Made by a program: the position numbers and the translations under genes
Shown: positions 19,638 through 28,834 of the stretch, in pieces
How the letters are laid out: each line of letters opens with the position of its first letter
Numbering within the stretch: position 1 is the first letter of the stretch
Assembly (NCBI RefSeq): GCF_023094165.1
Contig: NZ_JALMDK010000002.1
Location: forward strand, 124,001-188,000
Direction of reading: 5' to 3'
DNA from: Crossiella sp. S99.2
Lineage (GTDB): Bacteria; Actinomycetota; Actinomycetes; Mycobacteriales; Pseudonocardiaceae
DNA length: 64,000 bases
Notes under the pieces: generated by a model
Databases searched by the model: none
Told to the model about the DNA's origin: nothing
The model's input: the letters and a program-made list of their open reading frames with translations, nothing else

Positions 19638-19638
19638 G

Positions 19639-20241
19639 TCAGAACGCCGGCTCGCCCCACTCGGTGAACACCAGCTCGTCCAGTGCCTTGCGGGTGCGCG
19701 GCCGGGCGTCCCGCTCCAGCAGACGGGGGTCCGCGGTGGCCGGATCGGCCAGCCTGCCCACCGAGATCACCACCACCGGGTCCAGCTGCTCCGGCAGCGA
19801 GAACACCGCCTTCGCACCCGGCCTGCTGAACCCGGCCATCTGGTGCGCGACCAGGCCCTCCGACACCGCCTGCAGCACCAGGTTCTGCGCGGCCAGGCCA
19901 AGCCCGTACTCCGCGTACGGCATCGGCTTGCCCTCCTCCAGCTCGGTCACCGCGATGCCCAGGATCAGCGCGGCGGAGGCACTCGCCCAGCGCTTGTTGC
20001 CCTCGGTCAGGGTGTCGGTGATCTTGGCGAAGGTCTCGTCGCCGCGGCGGCCCAGCAGGAACCGGGCCGGCTGGGTGTTGCCCCAGGACGCGGCCCAGCG
20101 GGCGGCCTCGAACAGGGCCCGCAGCTGGGTGTCGCTGACCTCGGCGGCCGGGTCCAGGGCACGCGGGCTCCACCGGGTGGAGATCAGCTCGTGCACCGGG
20201 ACGCTGGTGGTGGCCGTGGGGTGGGCCGCGGTCTCGGTCAA
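19639..20241 (-). CDS. Nitroreductase family protein
   Basis: This 200-residue FMN-dependent oxidoreductase starts near VPVHELISTRWSPRALDP, the usual SRRSxR-like FMN phosphate motif at the N-terminus (STRWSPR). It has EAARWAASWGNTQPARFLL, where family members contact FMN, and the AAQNLVLQAVSEGL helix. Ends TEWGEPAF. Nitroreductases reduce nitroaromatics, quinones or enones with NAD(P)H. The physiological substrate is unknown. It lies 18 bases after the mannosyltransferase-like gene on the same strand and may be co-transcribed with it. Confidence 0.88.
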   Translation of the reverse strand: MTETAAHPTATTSVPVHELISTRWSPRALDPAAEVSDTQLRALFEAARWAASWGNTQPARFLLGRRGDETFAKITDTLTEGNKRWASASAALILGIAVTELEEGKPMPYAEYGLGLAAQNLVLQAVSEGLVAHQMAGFSRPGAKAVFSLPEQLDPVVVISVGRLADPATADPRLLERDARPRTRKALDELVFTEWGEPAF

Positions 20242-20259
20242 GGCAGGGACCTCCGGAGG

Positions 20260-21531
20260 TCAGATCGCGTACGGCCAGGCGGTGATCGAGTAGGCGCCGA
20301 ACCAGGAACCGAACAACAGCAGCAGGCCCAGCGCCACCACCATGGTGCCCGGACGTCTGCGGGCGAGCAGCACCGCGGCCGGGATCAGCAGGGCCATCGC
20401 CGGCACCAGCAGCCTGGCCTTGGAGTTCATCAGGCCGTTGGAGCCGATGCTGAGGAACATCACCCCGGCCGAGTACACCATCAGCGGCCAGGGCAGCCGC
20501 TGGTGCAGACCCAGCGCGAACAGCACCAGGGTGAGCAGCAGGATCCACACCGTGGCCACCTCCAGCACCGAGCGGGCCGAGGAGAGCACGTCCAGGCTGA
20601 ACCGCAGGGTGGCCAGTCCGCCGTCGAACTGGGAGTCCCAGCCGCGGGCCTGCAGCGCCAGCCAGCCGTCCCAGCGGCCGGTGCGGGCGCCCACCCAGGT
20701 CAGGTAGCCGAGCAGCCCGGCCGGGGCCAGCGCCAGGGTCACCCAGGGCCGCCAGCCGTCCCGGCGGCGGATCACCGCGACCAGCGCGGCCAGCATCACC
20801 GCGGCGACCAGGGCGGCACTGGTCGGGCGGACCAGGCCCGCGGTGGCGCAGCCCAGTGCCGCCAGCAGCCACTCCCGGTCCACCAGCCACAACAGGGTCC
20901 ACACCGCCAGCGCGGAGAACAGCGCCTCGGAGTAGGTCATGGACAGCACCACCGACATCGGCGAGGCCGCGAACAGGACCAGCAGCACCAGCCCGCAACG
21001 CCAGCTGCCGCCGATCCGCTCACCCAGCCGGACCAGGCCGTAGGCGCAGACCAGCCCGCCGATCACGTTCACCGCGAAGGCCGCCGCGACCAGGCTGACG
21101 CCCGGCAGCTCGCCCGCCGCGCGGACCAGCATCGGGTACCCCGGGAAAAACGCCAGCGGGGTTTCCTCGCTACGCCGCCCGAACGCGTCCACCAGCGAGA
21201 ACGGCACCTTGTCGTAGCCGCTGGCGCTGATCGAGAGGTACCACTGCCCGTCCCAGGCGGTGAGCGCGCCGGTCACGCTGATCCGGTTGCGCCCGGCCAT
21301 CCACTGCACCACCAGCAGGCCGACCTCGCGGATGGCCAGGTAGAGCACGGCCGGGGCGAGCAGCCGGATCAGCCTGCTGTGCTCCCAGCGGGCGGGATCC
21401 CGCCACAGCGGACGGCGTTTTTGGCCAGATGTGACCGATCCCACCGGAGACGCCTCCGGCTCGGTTCCCACCTGCGCAGCCGACACAGAATCCCTCCGCC
21501 CCAGCGGTTCCGGGCAACTTCCTGACGACAT
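20260..21531 (-). CDS. PIG-V-like mannosyltransferase, integral membrane
   Basis: A polytopic protein of 423 residues from ATG 21531, which has AAGGG 6 bases upstream; ATG 21561 would add ten residues. After a basic cytoplasmic head it has about ten membrane segments. Diagnostic features are AWDGQWYLSISASGYD in the first extracytoplasmic loop, whose Asp is the presumed catalytic base of GT-C enzymes, and the following LAFFPGYPMLVRA. SMTYSEALFSALAVWTLL matches the PIG-V (GPI mannosyltransferase II) pattern. In actinomycetes such enzymes use polyprenyl-phosphate-mannose to mannosylate lipids or proteins. It is divergent from ask. Confidence 0.75.
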   Translation of the reverse strand: MSSGSCPEPLGRRDSVSAAQVGTEPEASPVGSVTSGQKRRPLWRDPARWEHSRLIRLLAPAVLYLAIREVGLLVVQWMAGRNRISVTGALTAWDGQWYLSISASGYDKVPFSLVDAFGRRSEETPLAFFPGYPMLVRAAGELPGVSLVAAAFAVNVIGGLVCAYGLVRLGERIGGSWRCGLVLLVLFAASPMSVVLSMTYSEALFSALAVWTLLWLVDREWLLAALGCATAGLVRPTSAALVAAVMLAALVAVIRRRDGWRPWVTLALAPAGLLGYLTWVGARTGRWDGWLALQARGWDSQFDGGLATLRFSLDVLSSARSVLEVATVWILLLTLVLFALGLHQRLPWPLMVYSAGVMFLSIGSNGLMNSKARLLVPAMALLIPAAVLLARRRPGTMVVALGLLLLFGSWFGAYSITAWPYAI

Positions 21532-21593
21532 TTTTGCCCTTATCTGACTACCGGACCCCATCCCGCGCGCGGGTAGGCTGCTCGCGAGTGTGG

Positions 21594-21611
21594 ACCTGCG
21601 TCCTCGCAGGT
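21594..21611 (+). other. Small hairpin in ask 5' leader
   Basis: ACCTGCG-TCCT-CGCAGGT is a perfect 7-bp stem with a 4-nt loop, 40 bases before the ask start. No known riboswitch pattern is seen. It may be a leader structure or a remnant terminator. Confidence 0.35.
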
Positions 21612-21650
21612 TAGTGCCGGTGCGTGTGGCTTCGTGGGAGGTGCGGTTCG

Positions 21651-22916
21651 GTGGCGCTCGTCGTCCAGAAGTACGGCGGATCCTCGGTGGAGACCGCTGA
21701 GCGGATCAAACGGGTGGCCGAGCGCATCGTCGAGACCCGAAAAGCGGGCAACGACGTGGTCGTGGCCGTCTCCGCGATGGGGGACACCACCGACGACCTG
21801 CTGGACCTCGCCAGCCAGGTCGCCCCGGTGCCGCCGGCCCGCGAGATGGACATGTTGCTCACCTCGGGTGAGCGGATCTCGATGTCGCTGCTCGCGATGG
21901 CCATCCACGCCCTCGGCGCGGAGGCCCGCTCCTACACCGGCTCCCAGGCCGGGGTGATCACCACCTCGGCGCACGGCAAGGCGCGGATCATCGACGTCAC
22001 GCCGGGCCGGATCCGGGAGGCGCTGGACCAGGGCGCGATCGCGATCGTCGCCGGTTTCCAGGGCGTGAGCCAGCACAGCAAGGAGATCACCACCCTCGGC
22101 CGGGGCGGCACCGACACCACCGCGGTGGCGCTGGCCGCCGCGCTCAACGCCGATGTGTGCGAGATCTACACCGACGTCGACGGCGTGTTCAGCGCGGACC
22201 CGCGGATCGTGCCGGACGCCAAGCATCTTGAGCAGATCACCTACGAGGAGATGCTTGAGATGGCCGCCTGTGGCGCCAAGGTGCTGCACCTGCGCTCGGT
22301 GGAGTACGCGCGGCGCAACGGGATGCCGATCCGAGTTCGCTCTTCGTTCAACAACAAGCCCGGCACCCTGGTGACCGGGTCGATGGAGGATCTTGCCGTG
22401 GAGCAGGCGTTGATCACCGGCGTCGCGCACGACCGGTCTGAAGCCAAGATCACCGTGACCGGTGTGCCCGACCACCCCGGCGTGGCCGCCCGGATCTTCC
22501 GGGTCATCGCCGACGCCGAGCTGGACATCGACATGGTGGTGCAGAACGTCTCCCGTGCGGTCAGCGGCCGCACCGACATCACCTTCACGCTGCCGCGCAC
22601 CGGTGGCCCGATCGCGGTCGCCGCGCTGGACAAGGCCAAGCCGGAGATCGGCTTCGAGTCCGTCGCCTACGACGAGCACGTCGGCAAGGTCAGCCTGATC
22701 GGCGCTGGCATGCGCTCGCACCCCGGCGTGACCGCCACCTTCTGCGAGGCGCTGGCCAAGGTCGGGGTCAACATCGAGATCATCTCCACCTCGGAGATCC
22801 GGATCTCGGTGATCTGCCGGGACACCCAGCTCGATGACGCGGTCCGCGCGCTGCACGGGGCATTCGACCTCGGTGGCGACGAGGAGGCCGTGGTCTACGC
22901 CGGAACGGGGCGCTGA
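21651..22916 (+). CDS. ask: Aspartokinase, alpha subunit
   Basis: The 421-residue enzyme phosphorylates aspartate, the entry to lysine, threonine, methionine and diaminopimelate. It starts at GTG 21651 with GGGAGGT 8 bases upstream. The N-terminal kinase domain opens [37 protein letters not shown] is the second signature. Two ACT domains form the C-terminal third and bind lysine and threonine in the family. The length equals mycobacterial and corynebacterial Ask (421). asd follows 2 bases later, a conserved operon. An internal start for a beta subunit is listed separately. Confidence 0.97.
   Translation: MALVVQKYGGSSVETAERIKRVAERIVETRKAGNDVVVAVSAMGDTTDDLLDLASQVAPVPPAREMDMLLTSGERISMSLLAMAIHALGAEARSYTGSQAGVITTSAHGKARIIDVTPGRIREALDQGAIAIVAGFQGVSQHSKEITTLGRGGTDTTAVALAAALNADVCEIYTDVDGVFSADPRIVPDAKHLEQITYEEMLEMAACGAKVLHLRSVEYARRNGMPIRVRSSFNNKPGTLVTGSMEDLAVEQALITGVAHDRSEAKITVTGVPDHPGVAARIFRVIADAELDIDMVVQNVSRAVSGRTDITFTLPRTGGPIAVAALDKAKPEIGFESVAYDEHVGKVSLIGAGMRSHPGVTATFCEALAKVGVNIEIISTSEIRISVICRDTQLDDAVRALHGAFDLGGDEEAVVYAGTGR
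22398..22916 (+). CDS. ask: Aspartokinase beta subunit (internal in-frame start)
   Basis: GTG at 22398 is codon 250 of ask and has GGAGGA (22385-22390) 7 bases upstream, a far better ribosome site than chance in coding DNA. Translation would give 172 residues comprising the two ACT domains. In Corynebacterium glutamicum, lysC alpha (421 aa) and beta (172 aa) are made from overlapping in-frame starts at the same place and assemble as alpha2beta2. Position and length agree exactly, so a separate regulatory beta subunit is likely. Confidence 0.75.
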   Translation: MEQALITGVAHDRSEAKITVTGVPDHPGVAARIFRVIADAELDIDMVVQNVSRAVSGRTDITFTLPRTGGPIAVAALDKAKPEIGFESVAYDEHVGKVSLIGAGMRSHPGVTATFCEALAKVGVNIEIISTSEIRISVICRDTQLDDAVRALHGAFDLGGDEEAVVYAGTGR

Positions 22917-22918
22917 AC

Positions 22919-23989
22919 ATGAGCCACAACGGACCTGTGCTCGCCCTGGTCGGCGCGACCGGCGCGGTCGGCACCGTCATGATCGACATCATCAACGGCC
23001 GGGAATCCGTGCCGTGGGGCGAGATCCGGCTGATCGCCTCGGCCCGCTCGGCTGGCAAGAAGATCACCGTGCGGGGCGCGGACCTGACCGTCATCGCGCT
23101 GTCCCCGGAAGCCTTCGACGGCGTGGACGTCGCCATGTTCGACGTGCCGGACGAGGTCTCCGCGGAATGGGCGCCGATCGCGGCCGAGCGCGGCGCGGTC
23201 GCGGTGGACAACTCCGGCGCGTTCCGGATGGACCCGGAGGTGCCGCTGGTGGTGCCCGAGGTCAACGCCGAGGCCGTGCACAACCGGCCGCGCGGCATCA
23301 TCTCCAACCCGAACTGCACCACCCTGTCCATGATGGCCGGACTGGGCGCGCTGCACCGGGAGTACCAGCTCACCGAACTGGTGGTGGCCAGCTACCAGGC
23401 CGTCTCCGGCGCGGGCCAGTCCGGCGTGGACCGGCTCTACGCCGAGATCGCCGCGGTGGCCGGCCAGGCGGTCGGGGAGAAGGCGGGCGACGTGCGCGCC
23501 GCGCTGGAGGCGGCCGGGCTGGTGCAGTCCGAATCGCCGTTCCCGGCGCCGATGGCCTTCAACGTGGTGCCGTGGGCGGGTTCGCTCAAGGACGACGGCT
23601 GGTCTTCGGAGGAGCTGAAGGTCCGCAACGAGTCCCGCAAGATCCTGGGCATCCCGGACCTCAAGGTCTCCGCGACCTGCGTGCGGGTCCCGGTGGTCAC
23701 CACGCACTCGATGGCCGTGCACGCCACCTTCGCCCGCGAGGTCACCGTGGAGCAGGCGCGCAAGCTGCTCGGCGCGCAGCCCTCGATCGTGGTGGTGGAC
23801 GACCCGGCCAACGGCGAGTACCCCACCCCGGCCGACGTGGTGGGCGGCGACCCGACCTACATCGGCCGGATCCGCCAGGCGCTGGACTTCCCGAACACCC
23901 TGGAACTGTTCGTGTGCGGGGACAACCTGCGCAAGGGCGCGGCGCTGAACACCTACGAGATCGCCGAGGTCATCGTCACCCAGGCGTGA
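22919..23989 (+). CDS. asd: Aspartate-semialdehyde dehydrogenase
   Basis: The 356-residue NADPH enzyme reduces aspartyl phosphate to the semialdehyde. It has the Rossmann [10 protein letters not shown] near residue 12, ARSAGKKI, catalytic Cys133 in [11 protein letters not shown], and the [13 protein letters not shown] region carrying the active-site His. The length and lack of long insertions fit the actinobacterial type. Starts 2 bases after ask; the pair supplies diaminopimelate for the wall and lysine. Confidence 0.96.
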   Translation: MSHNGPVLALVGATGAVGTVMIDIINGRESVPWGEIRLIASARSAGKKITVRGADLTVIALSPEAFDGVDVAMFDVPDEVSAEWAPIAAERGAVAVDNSGAFRMDPEVPLVVPEVNAEAVHNRPRGIISNPNCTTLSMMAGLGALHREYQLTELVVASYQAVSGAGQSGVDRLYAEIAAVAGQAVGEKAGDVRAALEAAGLVQSESPFPAPMAFNVVPWAGSLKDDGWSSEELKVRNESRKILGIPDLKVSATCVRVPVVTTHSMAVHATFAREVTVEQARKLLGAQPSIVVVDDPANGEYPTPADVVGGDPTYIGRIRQALDFPNTLELFVCGDNLRKGAALNTYEIAEVIVTQA

Positions 23990-24019
23990 ACGCCGGAGCC
24001 GCCCCGGTAGTTTCGGAAT

Positions 24020-25483
24020 ATGACCATGGGCGACGGCGTGGTGCTCGGCATCGATCTCGGCACCACCGCGACCAAGGTGGTGGCCGCGGACCGGCGAGGG
24101 CGGGTTGCCGCCCTCGCCGAACGCGGCTACCCCATGCGCACCGATCAGCCCGGCCTGGCCGTGCACGACCCGGACCGGGTGCTGCAGGCGGCGCTGGACG
24201 CGGTGCGTGAATGCGTGCAGACCTGTGCCGCCCCGGTGCGGGCACTGGTCTTCACCGGGGCCATGCACACCCTGATCGGCCTGGACGCTGACTACCGCCC
24301 GATCACCCCGTCGCTGAGCTGGGCGGACAACCGGGCGATCGACCAGGCCGCCCGGCTGCGCCGCGATCCGGCCGCGGCGCAGCTGCACCACGCCACCGGC
24401 ACCCCGGTGCACCCGTTCGCGCCACTGGCCAAACTGGTCTGGTTCGCCGAGCAGGATCCGGACACCAAGCCCGCGTTCTGGTGTTCGCTCAAGGACTTCG
24501 TGCTGCACCACTTCACCGGCAGGCTGGCCACCGAGCACTCCTACGCCTCCGGCAGCGGCCTGATGAACATCCACCGGCTGGCCTGGCATCAGCCCTCGCT
24601 CGACCTCGCCGGCATCACCGCGGATCAGCTGCCCGAACTGCTCGCCCCGACCGACACCCTGCCGCTGCGCGCCCAGATCGCCGAGGCCACCGGCCTGCCG
24701 CAAGGGCTGCCGGTGGTCGCCGGCGGCGGCGACGGACCGCTGGCCAACCTGGGGGTCGGCGCGATCCGCCCCGGCATGGCCGCGCTGTCCCTGGGCACCA
24801 GCGGCGCGATGCGGGTGGTGCGCACCGAACCCGGCGTGGACGAACGCGGCCGCACCTTCTGCTACGGCATCGCCGAGGGCTACTGGGTGCTCGGCGGCGC
24901 GGTCAGCAACGGCGGCGTGGTCAGCCAGTGGGCCGCCGACCTGGTCGGCGAGGAGGACATGGGCGACCTGCTGACCGAGGCCGCCGCGGTGCCGCCCGGC
25001 GCGAACGGCCTCTTCGCCCTGCCCTACCTGCTCGGCGAACGCGCGCCCTGGTGGGACCCGGACCCGCGTGGCCTGCTGCTCGGCCTGCGCCGCGACCACG
25101 GCCGGGCCGAACTGACCCGCGCCCTGGTCGAGGGGGTTGCCCAGCAGCTGGCCCTGGTCCGGGACGCGGTGCGGGACACCGGGGCCGCGGTCACCCCGGT
25201 GCGCGCCACCGGCGGCGCGTTCCGCTCGCCACTGTGGGGTCAGCTGATCGCGGCCGCCCTGGACACCGACCTGGAGATCACCGAGGACAGCGAGGGCTCC
25301 GGCCTGGGCGCCTGCCTGCTCGGCTGGCGGGCCCTGGAGGTGCTGCCGTCCCTGGAGGCCGCCGCCGGGCTGATCACGCCCAGCGAGACCGTGCACCCGG
25401 ACCCGGACCTGGCCGAGCACTTCGCCACCGCCCGGCCCCGGGTCGAGCGGACCTACCTGGCCTTGCGCGATCTCATGAGTTGA
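24020..25483 (+). CDS. FGGY-family carbohydrate kinase (gluconokinase-like)
   Basis: The 487-residue kinase has the N-terminal phosphate-1 motif GIDLGTTATKVVAAD, then SLSWADNRA and the SLKDFVLHHFTGRLATEHSYASGSGLMN segment typical of the gluconokinase/xylulokinase branch. The C-terminal adenosine region includes PVRATGGAFRSPLWGQLIAAAL. Best fit is GntK-type gluconate kinase, but D-xylulose or another polyol is possible. No sugar transporter is adjacent. Starts at ATG 24020 or 24026. The 3' end is 7 bases from the convergent SDR gene. Confidence 0.85.
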   Translation: MTMGDGVVLGIDLGTTATKVVAADRRGRVAALAERGYPMRTDQPGLAVHDPDRVLQAALDAVRECVQTCAAPVRALVFTGAMHTLIGLDADYRPITPSLSWADNRAIDQAARLRRDPAAAQLHHATGTPVHPFAPLAKLVWFAEQDPDTKPAFWCSLKDFVLHHFTGRLATEHSYASGSGLMNIHRLAWHQPSLDLAGITADQLPELLAPTDTLPLRAQIAEATGLPQGLPVVAGGGDGPLANLGVGAIRPGMAALSLGTSGAMRVVRTEPGVDERGRTFCYGIAEGYWVLGGAVSNGGVVSQWAADLVGEEDMGDLLTEAAAVPPGANGLFALPYLLGERAPWWDPDPRGLLLGLRRDHGRAELTRALVEGVAQQLALVRDAVRDTGAAVTPVRATGGAFRSPLWGQLIAAALDTDLEITEDSEGSGLGACLLGWRALEVLPSLEAAAGLITPSETVHPDPDLAEHFATARPRVERTYLALRDLMS

Positions 25484-25490
25484 TGCCCGA

Positions 25491-26405
25491 TCAGGAGTTG
25501 AGCAGAGCGACCGAGACATCCCACAGCCGCTTGGCCGCCTCGGTGTCCAGGGCGTAGGAGGCCACGCCGGCCCGCCGCTCGCCCGGCACGTTCGGCAGCG
25601 CCTCGTTGCTGTCCTCGAAGTAGCGGCCGCTGATCCCGGCCACCAGCGGCGAGCCGGCCAGCAGCACCGAGGTCGCCGCGCCCTGCTCGGTGGTCTTCCA
25701 CTGCATGCCCGAGCTGGCCACCATCTCCTGGAAGCCAGGGTCGCTCTCGACGTGCCGCTGCAGCCCGGTGCGGATGCCGCCCGGCATCAGCGCGTTGACC
25801 TCGATGCCGTCCGCGGCCCAGCGCTGCGCGCCCTCCACCGCGAAGAGGATGTTCGCCGTCTTGCTCTGGCCGTAGGCCACCCACGGGTCGTACGGGCGGC
25901 GCTCGAAGTGCAGGTCCTCGAAGTCGACCCCGCTCATCAGGTGCGCGGAGGAACTGACCGAGACCACCCTGGCGCCACCGGCCGCGGCGAGCGCGCGGTG
26001 CAGGCCCAGGGTGAGGCGGAAGTGGCCGAGATGGTTGGTGCCGAACTGGAGTTCCCAGCCCTCCGGGGTGCGGGTCAGCGGCGAGGCCATCACCCCGGCG
26101 TTGTTGACCAGGATGTGCAGCGGGCCCTGCCAGTCCGCGGCGAAGGCGGCCACCGAGGCCCGGTCGGCCAGGTCCAGGTGCGCGGCCCGGGCGCCGACCT
26201 CGGCGGCGACCTTCTCGGCCGCCTCCAGGTTGCGGGCGGCGATGGTGACCTCGGCGCCGGAGTGCGCGAGTGCCCGCGCGGTCTCCACGCCGATGCCGGA
26301 GGCGCCGCCGGTGACGATGGCGCGCTTACCGGTCAGGTCCACTCCGGCGATGACCTCGGCGGCGGTGGACTCACGGGTGAACGGGGTGGTCGAACGAGTG
26401 CCCAT
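25491..26405 (-). CDS. Short-chain dehydrogenase/reductase
   Basis: The 304-residue enzyme has the cofactor loop VTGGASGIGVETARAL (TGxxxGIG), HLDLADRASV, ILVNNAGVM and the catalytic YGQSK with the upstream Ser in SVSSSAHL. The pattern resembles retinol dehydrogenase/WWOX-like SDRs, which usually prefer NADP(H). Substrate unknown. Divergent from a tetR gene with two operator-like dyads between them, so it is the likely regulated target. Confidence 0.9.
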   Translation of the reverse strand: MGTRSTTPFTRESTAAEVIAGVDLTGKRAIVTGGASGIGVETARALAHSGAEVTIAARNLEAAEKVAAEVGARAAHLDLADRASVAAFAADWQGPLHILVNNAGVMASPLTRTPEGWELQFGTNHLGHFRLTLGLHRALAAAGGARVVSVSSSAHLMSGVDFEDLHFERRPYDPWVAYGQSKTANILFAVEGAQRWAADGIEVNALMPGGIRTGLQRHVESDPGFQEMVASSGMQWKTTEQGAATSVLLAGSPLVAGISGRYFEDSNEALPNVPGERRAGVASYALDTEAAKRLWDVSVALLNS

Positions 26406-26435
26406 GACAGCGTCCTGTTCTGCGTCTAAGCTCTA

Positions 26436-26483
26436 ACCGGAGGACCCTCCGGTGACTCCAAGCTAACCGGAGGGCTCTCCGTT
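26436..26483. promoter_or_regulatory. Two TetR-type operator dyads
   Basis: Dyad 1, ACCGGAGGACCCTCCGGT (26436-26453), is an almost perfect 18-bp palindrome. Dyad 2, ACCGGAGGGCTCTCCGTT (26466-26483), has the same core. Their centres are 30 bp apart, about three helical turns. CGGAG...CTCCG is a frequent TetR-family recognition pattern. They lie between the divergent SDR and tetR genes. Confidence 0.75.
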
Positions 26484-26489
26484 TGACAG

Positions 26490-26503
26490 GTGATCTGGGT
26501 CAC
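26490..26503. promoter_or_regulatory. Crp-like site GTGA-N6-TCAC
   Basis: GTGATCTGGGTCAC matches the core of Crp/FNR-family sites exactly and is followed by A, as in the TCACA half-site. It overlaps the tetR 5' leader, 17 bases before ATG 26520. crp is in this window at 52035. By chance about 0.4 such matches are expected in 64 kb, so it is only suggestive. Confidence 0.4.
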
Positions 26504-26519
26504 AAGAGTGGAGCGAGGC

Positions 26520-27068
26520 ATGCGCGCGGACGCCCAGCGCAACCGGGAGAAGCTGCTGAAGTGCGCGGTCCGGCTGTTCTCCGAACGCGGTCCCGAGGTG
26601 GCCCTGGACGCGGTCGCCAAGGAGGCCGGAGTCGGCATCGGCACGCTCTACCGGCACTTCCCGACCCGCGAGGCGCTGATCGAAGCGGCCTACCGCAACG
26701 AGCTGGCCGAGGTGTGCGAGGCGGCGCGGGAGTTGCTCGCCGAGCTGCCCGCTGATCAGGCCCTGCGTGCCTGGATGGACCGCTTCCTGGCCTACTGGAC
26801 CACCAAGTCGGGCATGTCCGCCGCGCTCAACGCGGTGATCGCCACCGGCGCCAACCCGTACGAGCAGAGTCGGGACCTGCTGGACTCGGCCATCCGGCTG
26901 CTGCTGGCCCCGGCCGCCGAATCGGGCGCGCTGCGCACCGATGTGGCGCCGGAGGAGGTGCTCTTCGCGATCAGCGGGGTGGCACTGGCCACCGCCGCGA
27001 TAGGCCACCGCGAATTGGCAGGCCGCCAGCTCGACCTGATCATGGACGGCCTGCGCTACCGCCCCTAG
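26520..27068 (+). CDS. TetR-family transcriptional regulator
   Basis: This 182-residue repressor has N-terminal DNA-binding helices DAQRNREKLLKCAVRLFSER, then VALDAVAKEAGVGIGTLYRH, the classic TetR helix-turn-helix with GTLYRHFPTREALIEA. The C-terminal ligand domain is of the SbtR type seen in many actinomycetes. ATG 26520 follows GGAGCGAGG; GTG 26490 would add ten residues. Probably represses itself and the divergent SDR gene through the dyads at 26436-26483. Its stop overlaps the convergent MFS gene by 4 bases. Confidence 0.9.
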   Translation: MRADAQRNREKLLKCAVRLFSERGPEVALDAVAKEAGVGIGTLYRHFPTREALIEAAYRNELAEVCEAARELLAELPADQALRAWMDRFLAYWTTKSGMSAALNAVIATGANPYEQSRDLLDSAIRLLLAPAAESGALRTDVAPEEVLFAISGVALATAAIGHRELAGRQLDLIMDGLRYRP

Positions 27069-28258
27069 ATCGCGGTTTCGGCCTTGGCCGCCGCCCGGTT
27101 GGCCGAGGCGCGGAACAGCGTCCAGGCCACGATCGCCGAGAGCAGTCCGGCCCCGCCCACCGCGACGAAGCCCCAGGGCGGTCCGGCCAGGTCGATGGCC
27201 AGGCCGGCCAGTGGCGCGCCCAGCGCGCTGCCCGCGGTCAGCGCGGAACCGTGCAGGCCCAGCGCCTCGCCGCGCACCGACTCCGGGGTCAGCCTGCTGA
27301 CCTCCTCGGAGGTGGCCGCGATGGTCGGCGCGCAGAGCAGTCCGGCTGGGATCAGCATCAGGCCGAGCAGCCACCACTGGTCGGCGAAGGCCACCGGGAT
27401 GGTGCACAGGCCGAGCAGGCCCATCAGCACCAGCGACGGGTAGGAGCGGTGCATCGCGCCGTAGACGAAACCGCCGATCAGCGAGGCCAGGCACCAGATC
27501 GGGATCACCGCGCTGGTCCAGGGCAGCTGACCGGCCTCGCGCAGCACGCCCACGATGGCCAGGTCGCTGCCGGAGAGCACCAGCACCGCGCCGGTGGAGG
27601 CGGCCAGCACCGCCAGCATCCGGGTGGTCAGCCAGCTCGACCGCGGCGGCCGCGGGCCGGTGGCCACCTCGCTGGTGCTGCTGCGGGTGGCCGGGTTGAG
27701 CAGGAACAGCCCGATCCCGGCGAGCACGATGCAGCTGCCCACGCCGATCATGGCCACCTGCCCGGACAGGCCGGTCACCACCACCACGCCCAGCGCGGGC
27801 CCGACCATGAACGCCGCCTCGACCACCATCGAGTCCAGCGAGAACGCGGTCCGTCGCTGCGCCTCGGGCACCAGCGCGGCCATCGCCTGCCGGGAGATCG
27901 AGTGCACCGGCAACGCGAACAGCCCGCCGAAGACCGCGGTGGCCAGCAGTCCGGTCAGGCCGAGCCAGGGGCTGGCGAACCAGAACACGCCCTCGACCAC
28001 GGTGGTCATCAGGATCACCGGGCGCAGGCCGACCGAGTCCACCATCCGGCCCAGCAGCGGCGAGCCGACCGCGAGCCCGATGGTCACCGCCACCGAGACC
28101 ACCGCAGCCCAGGTGTAGCTCTGCCCCAGGTCCTGCAGCACGTGCAGGTTCAACACCATTGGCCCTGCCGCGATCGGGGTCCGGGCCAGCAGGGTGACAA
28201 CGACCAGGGGACGGACGCCGGGCAGCGCGAACAGGCGGCGGTAGGGCTCGATCGGCAC
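27065..28258 (-). CDS. MFS transporter
   Basis: A 397-residue protein with 12 predicted membrane segments from GTG 28258 (VPIEPYRRLFALPGVRPLVVV). Loop 2-3 reads GSPLLGRMVDSVGLRPVILM, the MFS signature A region. ATRSSTSEVATGPRPPRSSW is the central cytoplasmic loop. The pattern fits DHA1-like drug exporters or a YfcJ-type group; no substrate evidence. The start is uncertain as no clear Shine-Dalgarno precedes it. Divergent from furA, 106 bases apart. Confidence 0.85.
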   Translation of the reverse strand: MPIEPYRRLFALPGVRPLVVVTLLARTPIAAGPMVLNLHVLQDLGQSYTWAAVVSVAVTIGLAVGSPLLGRMVDSVGLRPVILMTTVVEGVFWFASPWLGLTGLLATAVFGGLFALPVHSISRQAMAALVPEAQRRTAFSLDSMVVEAAFMVGPALGVVVVTGLSGQVAMIGVGSCIVLAGIGLFLLNPATRSSTSEVATGPRPPRSSWLTTRMLAVLAASTGAVLVLSGSDLAIVGVLREAGQLPWTSAVIPIWCLASLIGGFVYGAMHRSYPSLVLMGLLGLCTIPVAFADQWWLLGLMLIPAGLLCAPTIAATSEEVSRLTPESVRGEALGLHGSALTAGSALGAPLAGLAIDLAGPPWGFVAVGGAGLLSAIVAWTLFRASANRAAAKAETAI

Positions 28259-28321
28259 CTGTGCATGGTGACTGGCGGCACCGACAGTCGTCCAAGAGGT
28301 TTCCCGGGCCAGCCTCGGGCC

Positions 28322-28344
28322 TTTTCTTGACTCATTCCAGAAAA
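28322..28344. promoter_or_regulatory. AT-rich dyad upstream of furA-katA (Fur-type operator)
   Basis: TTTTCT (28322-28327) and AGAAAA (28339-28344) form an inverted repeat around CATTCC in a strikingly A+T-rich stretch for this genome, 20 bases before furA. It includes TTGACT (28327-28332), a -35-like hexamer. CatR/FurA repressors in actinomycetes bind such sites in their own promoters and release on peroxide oxidation. Confidence 0.6.
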
Positions 28345-28364
28345 AGTGGTGGAGTGATGCTGTC

Positions 28365-28829
28365 ATGAACACCGAGACCACCCCGCTGCCACCCGATGCC
28401 CGCGACCGGCTCCGCTCGGCCGGACTCCGGGTCACGCAGCCGAGGATCGCGGTGCTCGAGTGGCTCTCCGGTCACCCGCATTCGACCGCCGACCAGGTCG
28501 CCACGGCCACCAGGGCCCGGCTGGGCACGGTGTCCACCCAGGCCGTCTACGACGTGCTGGCCGCGTGTACCTCGGCCGGGTTGTTGCGCCGGATCGAACC
28601 GGCGGGCCACCCGGCCCGGTTCGAGACTCGGACCGGGGACAACCACCACCACCTGGTGTGCCGGATTTGTGGGCACACCGAGGACGTCGACTGCGTCCGC
28701 GGCCAGCGGCCCTGTCTCGACCCCTCCGACACCGCGGGCTTCGCGGTGGACGAGGCCGAGGTCGTGTTCTGGGGCCGGTGCCCGAACTGCCTGGCCGCCG
28801 GCGCGGAGGATCACCACCACGAGGAGTGA
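28365..28829 (+). CDS. furA: Fur-family peroxide regulator (FurA/CatR type)
   Basis: The 154-residue regulator has the winged helix [20 protein letters not shown] and [20 protein letters not shown], then [20 protein letters not shown] with metal ligands, and a second zinc pair in RCPNC near the C-terminus. The C-terminal tail ends DHHHEE. Position directly before katA, with a 5-base gap, marks it as the H2O2-responsive FurA/CatR branch rather than iron-sensing Fur. It should repress its own operon under reducing conditions. Confidence 0.9.
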   Translation: MNTETTPLPPDARDRLRSAGLRVTQPRIAVLEWLSGHPHSTADQVATATRARLGTVSTQAVYDVLAACTSAGLLRRIEPAGHPARFETRTGDNHHHLVCRICGHTEDVDCVRGQRPCLDPSDTAGFAVDEAEVVFWGRCPNCLAAGAEDHHHEE

Positions 28830-28834
28830 ACAGC

